Below are positions 14,864-23,771 of a DNA stretch of 64,000 bases, piece by piece (the first letter of the stretch is position 1; each line of letters begins with the position of its first letter). The notes under the pieces were generated by a model that saw nothing but the letters and a program-made list of their open reading frames with translations, made no database searches and had not been told where the DNA came from. Source of the stretch: Umezawaea endophytica (lineage in GTDB: Bacteria > Actinomycetota > Actinomycetes > Mycobacteriales > Pseudonocardiaceae); the NCBI RefSeq assembly GCF_025061645.1, contig NZ_JANYMP010000021.1:16469-80468 (forward strand). Direction: 5' to 3'. The translations under genes and the position numbers were made by a program.

Positions 14864-17388
14864 TGGCGACGACGTTCATCGGGGTTCGGCACCACAGCCC
14901 GGCGTGCGCGGGGCTGGTGGCGGCGACCATCGAGGAGTTGCGGCCGGCGTACGTGCTGGTGGAGGGGCCGGTCGACATGAACGGCAGGCTCGACGAGCTG
15001 CTGCTCGGTCACGAGCTGCCGGTCGCGGTCTACACGTACTACCGCGACGGGGAGCGGTCGCACGCGTCGTGGACGCCGTTCTGCGACTACTCCCCCGAGT
15101 GGGTCGCGCTGACCGCGGGACGGGCGAGCGGGGCCGAGGTGCGGTTCATCGACCTGCCCGCGTGGCACCCGGCGTTCGCGGGGCGGGGCAACCGGTACGC
15201 CGACGCCGAGGCGCGCTACACGGAGGTGACGGACAGGCTGTGCCGGGAGTTCGCGGTCGACAACGTCGACGTGCTGTGGGACCACCTGTTCGAGGTGGAG
15301 CCCGCTGACGGGTTGGCGGAGCGGTTGACGGCGTACTTCGACGTGCTGCGCGGGGAGGCTTCCACCGAGCACGCCGACGTGGAGCGCGAGGCGTACATGG
15401 CGGCGTGGATCAGGGCGGCGCAGGCGGACGCGGGTGATCGGCCGGTGGTCGTGGTGACGGGTGGGTTCCACACGCCCGCGCTGCGGGCGATGACCGCCGG
15501 GCCTGCGGCGGGGTGGGAGTGGGCAGGGACGGCGGCGCGGGCGGGTCAGGATTGGACAGGAGCGGCGGCAGCGGCGGGACAGGAGTTGGCGGAGGCACCA
15601 CTGCCGCTGGGGCAGGAACGGACGGAAACACCACCGCAGCCTGGGCAGGAACGGGCAGAGGCGTCGCCGCCAGTTGGGCAGGGGTGGGCGGAAACACCAC
15701 CGCGGTCTGGGCAGGAATGGGCAGGAACGTCACCGCCGGTGGAGCAGGGGTGGGCGGGGGCGTCGGCGGGGCGGGAATGGGTGGGGGCGGGGTGGCCTGC
15801 GGTGCCGGAGCCGCCTGTGGAGGCGGTGGGGGCCAGTTATTTGGTGCCTTACTCGTTTCGGCGGTTGGACGCGTTCACCGGGTATCAGTCGGGGATGCCG
15901 TCGCCGGAGTACTACCAGCGCCTGTGGACTGACGGGGTGGCCGGTGCGGCGGCGGGGCTGGTCGAGTCGGTGGTGGGGCGGTTGCGGCGGCGGAAGCAGG
16001 CGGTGTCGACGGCAGATCTGATCGCGGCGCGGACGCTCGCGGAGGGGTTGGCGCGGTTGCGTGGGCACGGTCATCCGTCGCGGACTGATGTGTTGGACGG
16101 GCTGGTCGGCGCGCTGGTGTCGGAGGACCTGTCGCAGCCGACGCCGTGGACGGTGCGCGGGCCGCTGCGGGCGGGCGCGCATCCGGCGGTGGTGGAGATG
16201 GTGGCGGCGCTCAGCGGTGAACGGGTGGGGCGGCTGCACCCGGAGACGCCGTCTCCCCCGCTGGTGGAGGCGGTGAGGGCGGAGCTGTTCGCCCTGGATC
16301 TGGACGGCTCGGGTGAGGTTCGGGTCGACCTGACCGACTCGCTGGGGTTGCGACGCAGTCGGGTGTTGCACCGGTTGCGGGTGTTGGAGGTCGTCGGGTT
16401 CCACCGGTTGTCCGGGCCCAGCGGCGGGGGTGATCCGGTGTACACCGAGCGGTGGCTGCTGACGCCGTCCGACAGGAGGCTGCCCGCGCTGATCGAGGCG
16501 GCGGCGTACGGGGCGACGCCGGACGAGGCCGCGGCGGGGGTGCTGCGGGAGCGGGTGCCGGACGCGGGGGTCGACGAGTTGGCGGGGGTGTTGTTCGACG
16601 CGGCGCTGTGCGGCATCACGGCGGTGAGCGGCAGCGTGGTGGCGTCGTTGCGGAGTCGGGTCGCGCGGGTGGCGGACGTGGGGGCGCTCGGGCGGGTGCT
16701 GGCGACCGTGGTGGGGCTGTGGCGCTACGACGGGCTGTTCGGGACGGCGGGCAGTCCGGTGCTGGCCGCGGTGATCGACGGGGCCGTGACGCGGCTGCTG
16801 TGGCTGGTGGAAGGGCTGCACGGTGGGGCGGGTCCCGCTGATCCCCGGCGGCTGCTGGCGGTGGCCGCGGCGCGGGACGCGGTGCTGCACGCCGAGCCGG
16901 TGCTGGAGAACGGGCGGGACGCGGCGGTGGCGGTGCTGCGGCGGGTCGCCGCCGACCCGCAGGGGCCGCCGGACCTGCGCGGGGCCGCGTTCGGGTTCTG
17001 CTGGTCGCTGGGTGACGGCGGTGACGTGGAGCGGGCCGTACGGGGTATGTCCGGGCCGAGGACGATCGGCGACTGGCTGGCGGGGCTGTTCGCGGTGGCC
17101 CGCGAGGAGGTGCTGTCGGCGGAGGCCGTGGTCGAACTGCTGGACGAACTCGTGCACGCACTGTCCGAAGAGGACTTCCTGATCGCGCTTCCCGCTCTGC
17201 GGCAAGCGTTTGCGTACTTCCCGCCGTCGGAGCGGGAGACGATCGCGGAGCGGGTGATGATCGCGCGGGGTGTGCGCGGGTCGGTCGGGCCGCTGCTGCG
17301 GGCCGACGTGGACCCGGCGGTGGTCGCGGCGGGGATGGCGTTGGAGGCCAAGGTCGACGCGGTGCTCGCTCGGGAGGGGTTGGCGTGA
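14863..17388 (+). CDS. DUF5682 protein (YehM-like) with an internal 11-residue repeat tract
   Basis: 841 residues. The N-terminus has the family pattern FIGVRHHSPAC ... VLVEGP (residues 3-32), then DLPAWHPAF and VVVTGGFHTPAL near residues 203-210, and further on PYSFRRLDAFTGYQSGMPSP. Between these conserved blocks lies an insertion of about nine 11-residue repeats (x-G-Q-E-W-A-x-x-x-P-P), which I do not expect in the family. The rest is helical and Ala/Leu/Val-rich. The ATG at 14863 is chosen over the upstream start because it overlaps the preceding stop. The GTG of the VWA gene overlaps its stop (GTGA). The function of DUF5682 is unknown. Confidence 0.85.
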   Translation: MATTFIGVRHHSPACAGLVAATIEELRPAYVLVEGPVDMNGRLDELLLGHELPVAVYTYYRDGERSHASWTPFCDYSPEWVALTAGRASGAEVRFIDLPAWHPAFAGRGNRYADAEARYTEVTDRLCREFAVDNVDVLWDHLFEVEPADGLAERLTAYFDVLRGEASTEHADVEREAYMAAWIRAAQADAGDRPVVVVTGGFHTPALRAMTAGPAAGWEWAGTAARAGQDWTGAAAAAGQELAEAPLPLGQERTETPPQPGQERAEASPPVGQGWAETPPRSGQEWAGTSPPVEQGWAGASAGREWVGAGWPAVPEPPVEAVGASYLVPYSFRRLDAFTGYQSGMPSPEYYQRLWTDGVAGAAAGLVESVVGRLRRRKQAVSTADLIAARTLAEGLARLRGHGHPSRTDVLDGLVGALVSEDLSQPTPWTVRGPLRAGAHPAVVEMVAALSGERVGRLHPETPSPPLVEAVRAELFALDLDGSGEVRVDLTDSLGLRRSRVLHRLRVLEVVGFHRLSGPSGGGDPVYTERWLLTPSDRRLPALIEAAAYGATPDEAAAGVLRERVPDAGVDELAGVLFDAALCGITAVSGSVVASLRSRVARVADVGALGRVLATVVGLWRYDGLFGTAGSPVLAAVIDGAVTRLLWLVEGLHGGAGPADPRRLLAVAAARDAVLHAEPVLENGRDAAVAVLRRVAADPQGPPDLRGAAFGFCWSLGDGGDVERAVRGMSGPRTIGDWLAGLFAVAREEVLSAEAVVELLDELVHALSEEDFLIALPALRQAFAYFPPSERETIAERVMIARGVRGSVGPLLRADVDPAVVAAGMALEAKVDAVLAREGLA
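15508..15798 (+). repeat. 33-nt tandem coding repeat inside the DUF5682 gene
   Basis: Units start at 15508, 15541, 15574, 15607, 15640, 15673 and 15706 (33 bases each), then a 27-base unit at 15739 and a diverged 33-base unit at 15766. Each encodes x-G-Q-E/D-W/R-A/T-x-x-x-P-P or a variant. The period preserves the frame. The tract separates two conserved family motifs and so forms a Pro/Gly/Trp-rich linker. Confidence 0.9.
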
Positions 17389-18488
17389 CGGAGTTGGAGC
17401 GGTGGCGGCTGATCCTCGGGGAACCCGCCGAGCCGCACTGCGGTGGGCTGGAGGGCGCCGGGGCTGGCCGGGACACGGCGCTGGAGTGGCTGTACGGCCG
17501 TGAAGCGGATCGGGAGAACCGCGGGGTGCGGCGCGGCGGACAGGGCGAGTCGGTGCTGAAGACCGTGGACTGGCTGGACGAGGTGCACCGGCTGTTCCCG
17601 AAGGAGACCATCGAGCGGTTGGAGCGCGACGCCGTCGAGCGCTACGACATCACCGAGATCGTCACCGATCCCGAGGTGCTGGCACGGGTCGAGCCGAACG
17701 CGGCGCTGCTGCGGGCGGTGCTGCGCACCAAGCACCTGATGAACCCCGAGGTGCTGGCGATGGCGCGGCGGATCGTGGACGCCGTGGTCGCGGAGCTGAC
17801 GCGCAAGCTGGCCAAGGAGGTCAAGCTGGCGCTGAGCGGTACTCGGTCGCGGCGGCCGAGCAACTTCAAGCAGGCCCGCAACTTCGACTTCCGGCGGACG
17901 ATCCGGTCGAACCTGGCGCACTACGACCCGGCCGAGCGGCGGGTGTACATCGAGAAGCCGATGTTCTCCTCGCGCACCCGTCGGCACATCGAGCGGTGGC
18001 AACTGATCCTGGTGGTGGACCAGTCGGGGTCGATGGCGGGATCGGTGATCCACTCGGCCGTGTCGGCCTCGTGCCTGTGGGGTCTGCCGGGGCTCAAGAC
18101 GCACCTGATCGCGTTCGACACGTCGGTGGTCGACCTGACGTCGGACGTGGTGGACCCGGTGGAGCTGCTGATGAAGGTGCAGCTCGGTGGTGGCACGAAC
18201 ATCTCCAAGGCGGTGACCTACGCCGAGGGCCTGGTGGAGAACCCCCGGCGGGCGATCGTCGTGGTGATCACCGACTTCTACGAGGGCGGCGACGCGGGTC
18301 AGTTGGTGCGCACCGTGCGCAAGCTCGTCGAGCAGGGCTCGGAGGTGCTGGGGCTCGCGGCGCTCGACGAGGACGCGAACCCCGACTACGACAAGGACCT
18401 CGCGCAGCGGCTGGCGAACGTGGGCGCGCACGTCGGGGCGATGACGCCGGGCCGGTTGGCCGAGTTCGTCGCGGAGAGGATCGGCTGA
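17385..18488 (+). CDS. VWA-domain protein (YehP-like)
   Basis: 367 residues. The N-terminal 190 residues are helical and charged. The C-terminal von Willebrand factor A domain has a complete metal-ion-dependent adhesion site: DQSGSM (D-x-S-x-S) near residue 211-216, the threonine in GGGTNIS near 270 and the aspartate in VVITDFYEGG near 295. Cytoplasmic VWA proteins of this class pair with MoxR ATPases, and the partner lies two genes upstream. GTGA overlap at the start and TGATG at the end show tight coupling. Confidence 0.9.
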   Translation: MTELERWRLILGEPAEPHCGGLEGAGAGRDTALEWLYGREADRENRGVRRGGQGESVLKTVDWLDEVHRLFPKETIERLERDAVERYDITEIVTDPEVLARVEPNAALLRAVLRTKHLMNPEVLAMARRIVDAVVAELTRKLAKEVKLALSGTRSRRPSNFKQARNFDFRRTIRSNLAHYDPAERRVYIEKPMFSSRTRRHIERWQLILVVDQSGSMAGSVIHSAVSASCLWGLPGLKTHLIAFDTSVVDLTSDVVDPVELLMKVQLGGGTNISKAVTYAEGLVENPRRAIVVVITDFYEGGDAGQLVRTVRKLVEQGSEVLGLAALDEDANPDYDKDLAQRLANVGAHVGAMTPGRLAEFVAERIG

Positions 18489-20383
18489 TGCGGGACGACC
18501 TGCTCGCGCTGACGTCGGACGCGTTGGCGGCGCTGGCCAACCGGGGTCTGCTGAAGCGCGCGACGAAGGACCTCGACGCGGGCGCGGGTCCCACCGTCGA
18601 GGTCGACGGTGGGACGGTGCGCGGCCGGTTCCCCGACGGGGTCGAGGTCGAGCTGCCCGTCGGGGTCGCGCTCGGGGCTGCGGCCTGCTCGTGCGGCGCG
18701 CAGGGGGTGTGCAGGCATCGGATCGCGGTGGTGCTCGCCTACCAGCGGGAGGGGTCGGGCGAGGCCGCGCCGGTGTTCACGGCGTGGTCCCCCGGCGCCA
18801 TCGACGACGAGGCGCTGTCCGGGCTGCTGGGCGTGCGCGGGCTCGCGGCGGCTCGGCGGTCGCACGCCGCCGGGTACCCGGTGCGGCTGCGGCGGCCGAC
18901 GGCGGCGGATCCGGCCGCGAGCGCCGAACTGCCGTCGTGCACCGTGCGGTTCCTCGTACCGGGTGAACTCGGGTACGTGCACGCGGACGCGACGGCCGCG
19001 CGGCGCGACGAGTTCGTGGCGCACGCGGTGTGGGCGTTCCGCGAGGCCGACGAGCGCGGGCTGGTCGAGGACGTGGTGCGGTTCGACGTCGGCGGGAGCG
19101 CCGGGCCGGACCGGGCGGGGCTGGCGGGTGTGCTGGAGCTGGCCGACCGGGTGCTGCTCGACGGCGCGGCGCACGCCGATCCGGTGCTGGACGCCGGGTT
19201 GCGGCGGGCGCGGGTCGAGCTGGGTGACCGTGGTCTGCACTGGCCCGCGGCCGCGGTGGACGACCTGGTGGGGCAGTTGCGGGCGTACCGGGAGCGGTCG
19301 GCGCACTACCGGGCCGAGCGGTTCGCCGAACTGGTCGCGGAGCTGCACGCGCGGCACCGGGCGACCGGGGCGAGGTCGCAGGTGCTGGGCACGGACGTGC
19401 CCGCCGAGACGCCGCTGCACCGGGTGCGGGTGACGGCGCTGGGGTGTCGGATCCGCGGGACGGTCGAGGACCGGACGGCGGAGGTGTTCTTCGCGAGCGG
19501 CCCGACCACGCTGGTGCTGCGGCACCGGTGGGCGATCGGCGAAGGCGAGTCGCCGACGGGGCACGACCTGGTGTCGCGGCGGGTCGCGGGCACCACGTTG
19601 GGGGCGCTGGCCGCGTCGAACATCGTGTCCGAGTCGGCGTCGCGCAGCGCCAGCCGGGTGTTGAAGGTGTCGGCGGGGCGGGTGTCCAAGACGTCGATCA
19701 CGCCGGTGGGGCGGGCGTGGGAGGGGTTGTCCGAGCCGGTGTTGGTCCGGTCGCTCGCCGCGGAGGCGGCGGCGTTGGAACGGCTGCCGCCCCGGTTGGT
19801 GCGGGCACGGGTCGAGGCCGAGCTGGTGCGGGTCGTGGCGATCGGCGAGGTGCGGTCGGTGGGGTACTCCCCCGGCGCGCAGCGGTTGGACGCGGTGGTC
19901 GCGGACGAGTTCGGTGCGACGGCGAGGATCTCGGCCACGCACCGGGGGGAGGCTCCTGGCGCGTTGGACGCGTTGGCGGGCGCGTTGGAGTCCGATCCGG
20001 TGATGGTGAGCGGGTCGTTGCGGCGGGTCGGGGGTGTGGTCGTGATCGATCCGCTCGCGGTGCTGACGGGGTCGGGGGTGGTGGTGCTCGACCTGGCCCC
20101 GGTGCGGGGTGTCGGTGTGGTGCCGGGGTACCGCGAGTCGGGGTCGGACCTGATCGGGGCGGCGGTGGACGCGGCGTTGGCGGTGTGCGCGGATGCCGCG
20201 CACCGGGGGCTGCGGCACCTCGCGCCGGGGGTGCGGGCGCGGCTCGGTGAGGCGGCGGCGGGGCTGCGGCGGGTGGGGTTGCACGGGTCCGCGGCCGCGG
20301 TGACGGCGTTCGGGGAGGAGGTGAGCGCTCGGACGTGGGTGGACGCGCAGGTGCGGCTGCTGGTGGCCCAGGAGTGCCGCTGA
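18488..20383 (+). CDS. SWIM zinc-finger protein (YehQ-like)
   Basis: 631 residues. A SWIM motif CSCGAQGVCRH (C-x-C-x5-C-x-H) lies near residues 61-71, and the remainder is a long domain without recognisable enzymatic motifs. SWIM fingers bind zinc and usually nucleic acid or protein. The ATG at 18488 overlaps the VWA stop. It is the last gene of the operon and ends 11 bases from a convergent DoxX-like gene. E. coli YehQ is a SWIM protein of similar size in the same position, so gene order is conserved across phyla. Confidence 0.85.
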   Translation: MRDDLLALTSDALAALANRGLLKRATKDLDAGAGPTVEVDGGTVRGRFPDGVEVELPVGVALGAAACSCGAQGVCRHRIAVVLAYQREGSGEAAPVFTAWSPGAIDDEALSGLLGVRGLAAARRSHAAGYPVRLRRPTAADPAASAELPSCTVRFLVPGELGYVHADATAARRDEFVAHAVWAFREADERGLVEDVVRFDVGGSAGPDRAGLAGVLELADRVLLDGAAHADPVLDAGLRRARVELGDRGLHWPAAAVDDLVGQLRAYRERSAHYRAERFAELVAELHARHRATGARSQVLGTDVPAETPLHRVRVTALGCRIRGTVEDRTAEVFFASGPTTLVLRHRWAIGEGESPTGHDLVSRRVAGTTLGALAASNIVSESASRSASRVLKVSAGRVSKTSITPVGRAWEGLSEPVLVRSLAAEAAALERLPPRLVRARVEAELVRVVAIGEVRSVGYSPGAQRLDAVVADEFGATARISATHRGEAPGALDALAGALESDPVMVSGSLRRVGGVVVIDPLAVLTGSGVVVLDLAPVRGVGVVPGYRESGSDLIGAAVDAALAVCADAAHRGLRHLAPGVRARLGEAAAGLRRVGLHGSAAAVTAFGEEVSARTWVDAQVRLLVAQECR

Positions 20384-20394
20384 GCCCTGGTGCG

Positions 20395-20826
20395 TCACGC
20401 GTCGGCGGCCGGGTCGTGGAGTGCGGCGGTCAGCTTGGGCTTGTCGTGCAGGACGAGGACCGCGCACAGGACGGTGTAGGTGGCGGCCAGGTACTTGACG
20501 AACGGGTAATGGAAGGCGAAGTCCATCAGGGTGATGTTGAGGCTCACCGCGAAGAGGGCCGCCGCGCCGAGGAAGGTGGTGCGGCGGAACAGGAGCATGA
20601 CCGCCGGGAGGAACTCGAAGAGCCCCGTCACCCGCCCGTAGAACGGGGAGTACCCGTAGAAGGCCCACACCAGCGACGTGCCGTCCGCTGTGGACTTCGA
20701 GATGGTCCAGTCGCCGTAGTGGTACTGGCCTCCCAGGAGTTTCACGCTGCCGTAGAACAGGAACACGGCTGACAGCAGCAGCCTGACGGCCAGGATCGCC
20801 CTGGACGGCGAGTGGAACCAGATCAC
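20395..20826 (-). CDS. DoxX-like membrane protein
   Basis: 143 residues with four hydrophobic helices and the DoxX-type opening RAILAVRLLLSAVFLFYGSVKL, followed by GLFEFLPAVMLL. DoxX-family proteins are small quinone- or redox-associated membrane proteins whose roles differ. The GTG at 20826 has GGAG eight bases upstream. Monocistronic; it converges on the SWIM gene with no room for a terminator. Confidence 0.6.
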   Translation of the reverse strand: MIWFHSPSRAILAVRLLLSAVFLFYGSVKLLGGQYHYGDWTISKSTADGTSLVWAFYGYSPFYGRVTGLFEFLPAVMLLFRRTTFLGAAALFAVSLNITLMDFAFHYPFVKYLAATYTVLCAVLVLHDKPKLTAALHDPAADA

Positions 20827-20967
20827 GGTAACTCCAAGGTCGAGGGGTGGTGGCGACCATGGTGGTGAGCCGGCCGGGGTCGCGGACCGTTCGAAGGTGC
20901 CGATCCGCCGGCCTTCGGGAGGAAGCGCCTCCTCCCGAAGGAGGAAGCGGGGCCCGGTCGAAGTGCC

Positions 20968-20981
20968 TAGGCTCGGTCGTC
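20968..20981 (+). promoter_or_regulatory. putative -10 of a leaderless promoter for the histidine kinase
   Basis: TAGGCT (20968-20973) lies eight bases before the GTG at 20982, and no ribosome site is visible. This -10 spacing is typical of leaderless actinomycete transcripts. No clear -35 is seen. Confidence 0.45.
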
Positions 20982-22148
20982 GTGACGACGGAGGACACGA
21001 CGTGGCCCACGGCGGCGCGGTGGGCGATCCGGTTCGGTCCGCTGGTGGTGGCGCTGGTCGCGCTGCTCTTCCTGTTCGAGCCGCGGGGGGTGCTGACGCC
21101 GGGGGTCTGGGTGGTGGCGTTGGTGGGCGGCGCGCTGGTCGTCCCCGGCGGGCGGTGGCCGCTGGCCGTGAGCCTCGCCCAGTCGGGTCTGCTGCTGGTG
21201 TCGGTGGTCGCGGTTCCGCCGAGCATCGGGATCACCCAGCTACTGGCCGGGGCGGCGTTGGGGGAACTCGCGGTGCGACGGCCGTGGCTGCCCTACTTGG
21301 CGTGCGGGACCGCGATGGCCTGCGGCGTGGGGGCGTTCTACCTGGCCTCGCAGCCCGACGCCGAGCCGGTGCCCACGGTGTTGCGGGTGCTCATCATGGT
21401 CGGTGGCCCGGTGTTGGCCGGGCGGCACCTGCGGTCGTTGCGGGAACTGGCCCAGCGCTACCGCCGGGACGGTCTGGACGCGGTGCGCCTCCGGGACGCC
21501 GAGGTCCGCGCGGCGCGGGAGGCCGAGCGCACGTCCATCGCCCGTGAGCTGCACGACCTGGTGGCGCACCACGTGTCCAGCATCGTGCTGCGCGTCGGTG
21601 TGGCCCGGCACGTCCCGCCCGATCCCGAGGCTTTCCGCGCGGCGCTGGACGACGTGCACGAGTCGGGCACCGACGCGCTCAGGGACCTGCGCGAACTCGT
21701 GTCCGTGCTGCGCGCTCCCGGTGCGTCGGACGTGGCGCTGCTCAGCCCGGACGGCCTGGACCCGGCGTTGCGGCAGGCGGTGGAACGGTGTGAGCAGGCG
21801 GGGTTCGACGTCACCGACGCCATCTCCGAGCGGGGTGGCGGTCTGGACTCGGTGCGGCGGCTGGCCGTGCTGCGGATCGTGCAGGAGTCGCTGACCAACG
21901 TGATGCGCCACGCGCGTCCCGGTTCCACCGTCGAGGTCGACGTGCGCGGGACGGCCGACCACGTCGAGATCGGTGTGTTCAACGACGGCGCCCCGGTCCG
22001 CCGGGTCGACGGGCCGTCGGGGCACGGACTGATCGGTATGGCCGAGCGGGTCACCGTGCTCGGCGGCACGTTCAGCGCGGGTCCGACGCCGACCGGGTGG
22101 CGCGTGGCCGCGCGGTTCCCCCGTGCGGGCTCGGCGGTCCACCGGTGA
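20982..22148 (+). CDS. NarL-system sensor histidine kinase (HisKA_3 type)
   Basis: 388 residues. The N-terminal half has about five transmembrane helices with little outside the membrane. The dimerisation/phosphoacceptor box is ERTSIARELHDLVAHHVSS, with the histidine in ELHD near residue 190. The ATP-binding domain has the N box in SLTNVMRHA and the G box in GHGLIGMAERV. The GTG at 20982 is chosen over the longer open frame because family members start here and a leaderless promoter fits. The stop overlaps the response-regulator start (GTGA). The signal is unknown; sensing through the membrane helices is likely. Confidence 0.9.
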   Translation: MTTEDTTWPTAARWAIRFGPLVVALVALLFLFEPRGVLTPGVWVVALVGGALVVPGGRWPLAVSLAQSGLLLVSVVAVPPSIGITQLLAGAALGELAVRRPWLPYLACGTAMACGVGAFYLASQPDAEPVPTVLRVLIMVGGPVLAGRHLRSLRELAQRYRRDGLDAVRLRDAEVRAAREAERTSIARELHDLVAHHVSSIVLRVGVARHVPPDPEAFRAALDDVHESGTDALRDLRELVSVLRAPGASDVALLSPDGLDPALRQAVERCEQAGFDVTDAISERGGGLDSVRRLAVLRIVQESLTNVMRHARPGSTVEVDVRGTADHVEIGVFNDGAPVRRVDGPSGHGLIGMAERVTVLGGTFSAGPTPTGWRVAARFPRAGSAVHR

Positions 22149-22795
22149 TCCGGGTCGTGCTGGTCGACGACCAGCACCTGGTGCGGGCCGGGTTGCGGAT
22201 CCTCTGCGACTCCGCGCCGGACGTGGAGACCGTGGCCGAGGCCGCCAACGGCCACGAGGCGGTGCGCGCGGTCGAGGAGCACCGTCCCGACGTGGTCCTG
22301 ATGGACCTGCGGATGCCGGGGATGGACGGTGTCACGGCGACCGCGCGCATCCTCGAACGGCACCGGCACACCAGGGTCGTGGTGGTCACGACGTTCGACG
22401 ACGACGAGAACCTCTACGGGGCGCTGTCCGTCGGCGCTTTCGGGTTCCTGCTCAAGGATTCCGCGCCCGAGGACCTGCTCGCGGCGGTCCGCCGGGCGGC
22501 GGCGGGCGAGCCGCCGTTCAGCCCCGCCGTGCTGCGGCGGGTCGTCGGCCGGGCGACCGAACGGCACCGCCCCGCCCCCGCGGGTGAGGACGTGCTGCCG
22601 CCGTTGACCCCGCGCGAACGGGACGTGCTCGTGCTGCTGTCACACGGGTTGAGCAACGCCGACATCGCCGAACGGCTGCACCTCGGTGTGACGACGGTCA
22701 AGACGCACGTCGGGTCGCTGCTGACGAAAACGGGGCTGGACAACAGGGTTCGCCTCGCGCTGCTCGCCCACTCGGCGGGGATCGACGCGGACTAG
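22145..22795 (+). CDS. NarL/FixJ-family response regulator
   Basis: 216 residues. The receiver domain has LVDDQ (acidic pair), the phosphoacceptor aspartate in VVLMDLRMPG near residue 54, TTFDDD and the conserved lysine in LLKDSAPED. The C-terminal LuxR-type helix-turn-helix contains LTPRERDVLVLLSHGLSNADIA. Start and kinase stop overlap, so the pair is translated together. The targets are unknown. Confidence 0.92.
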   Translation: MIRVVLVDDQHLVRAGLRILCDSAPDVETVAEAANGHEAVRAVEEHRPDVVLMDLRMPGMDGVTATARILERHRHTRVVVVTTFDDDENLYGALSVGAFGFLLKDSAPEDLLAAVRRAAAGEPPFSPAVLRRVVGRATERHRPAPAGEDVLPPLTPRERDVLVLLSHGLSNADIAERLHLGVTTVKTHVGSLLTKTGLDNRVRLALLAHSAGIDAD

Positions 22796-23139
22796 TGGCC
22801 CTTGCGGGTGGACGCGTTGCGGACCCACACCCACAGGGCGAGCGCGGCCAGCGACGCCACGACGATGATGTCGATGGTGCGCGCGGTGGCGGCGGCCGCG
22901 GGACCCGTCTTCTGCACGACCGCGCCGGTGTTCTGCGCCGGGGGCGTGCTGACGTCCGTCTGCGCGGCGACCACGGTGACGTTCCCGACGAGCGTGATCC
23001 CGGCGGGCGACGTGGAGTACGCGGGCGACACGGCGACGTCGTCGGTCGCGCTCGCGCTGCCCACGACGACCAGCAGTAAGAAGGCGACGGCCAGGAAGCC
23101 GGTGAGCACCGTCGCTCGAACCACTCGAAGGGCCACCAC
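22792..23139 (-). CDS. small exported membrane-anchored protein
   Basis: 115 residues. A signal-peptide-like N-terminus (hydrophobic residues about 10-28, then SASA) is followed by a 50-residue Thr/Ala/Val-rich stretch and a C-terminal hydrophobic helix (about 88-106) with a basic tail. The GTG at 23139 has AGGAGG six bases upstream. The family is not recognised. The stop overlaps the end of the convergent response-regulator gene by four bases. Confidence 0.6.
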   Translation of the reverse strand: MVALRVVRATVLTGFLAVAFLLLVVVGSASATDDVAVSPAYSTSPAGITLVGNVTVVAAQTDVSTPPAQNTGAVVQKTGPAAAATARTIDIIVVASLAALALWVWVRNASTRKGH

Positions 23140-23228
23140 GCTCGTCCTCCTCCGGCCGGATGCCGTTGGGCGCCAACGCGTGGATCTACGGGTGCGGCCT
23201 GCGGTCGGCTCATCGAGACGGAAGAACG

Positions 23229-23645
23229 TTACCCGGCCGTTATCTTCAGCGCGCGGTAGGAAGCGGCGGCGCTGGTGGCCGCGGCGGCGATGATCGCCGA
23301 CCCGACGACGACACCGCTGAGCGCGATCGGGAGGCCGTCGGCGAGGCTGTAGCTGCGCAGGGTCTCGACGATGGACGCGACGCCCAGGACCGCCGTGACG
23401 ACGCTGAGCCACGGGGCGTCGAGCGGCGCCATCGCGCGCACCATGGACAGCACCAGCACCGCGCCGCCGATCGACACCACCACCCAGAACCCGGCCAGGT
23501 TCTCGCTGAGGACCGATCGGTCGAACGCGAGCGGCGCGATGATCGACCAGACCGCGGCCAGGAAGCAGACGGTGCTGGTGCGACTGGCGAGCGCGATCAG
23601 CTTCAGCACGACCTCTTCGCCGTGCCACTGGGCGGACTCTTCCAC
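23229..23645 (-). CDS. four-helix membrane protein, unknown
   Basis: 138 residues with four hydrophobic segments (about residues 14-36, 47-66, 76-92 and 102-122) and a short charged N-terminus (MEESAQWHGEE). No family recognised. GTG start at 23645. It shares direction with its neighbours but is separated from each by about 90-130 bases. Confidence 0.55.
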   Translation of the reverse strand: MEESAQWHGEEVVLKLIALASRTSTVCFLAAVWSIIAPLAFDRSVLSENLAGFWVVVSIGGAVLVLSMVRAMAPLDAPWLSVVTAVLGVASIVETLRSYSLADGLPIALSGVVVGSAIIAAAATSAAASYRALKITAG

Positions 23646-23771
23646 CTGGCCCTCCGTGCTTCGTTCGGCTTCCCCCGCGACGATTCCACGGCTCGACGGG
23701 TGTGTCGATCATCGAGGACGTGCTGGGAGGGAGGTCACGAGCATGGACGACGGCGGGACGCTTGTCGAGGA

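Noticed and set aside
15508..15798. CRISPR-like array
   Set aside because: The units are contiguous 33-base coding repeats without spacers and keep the reading frame.
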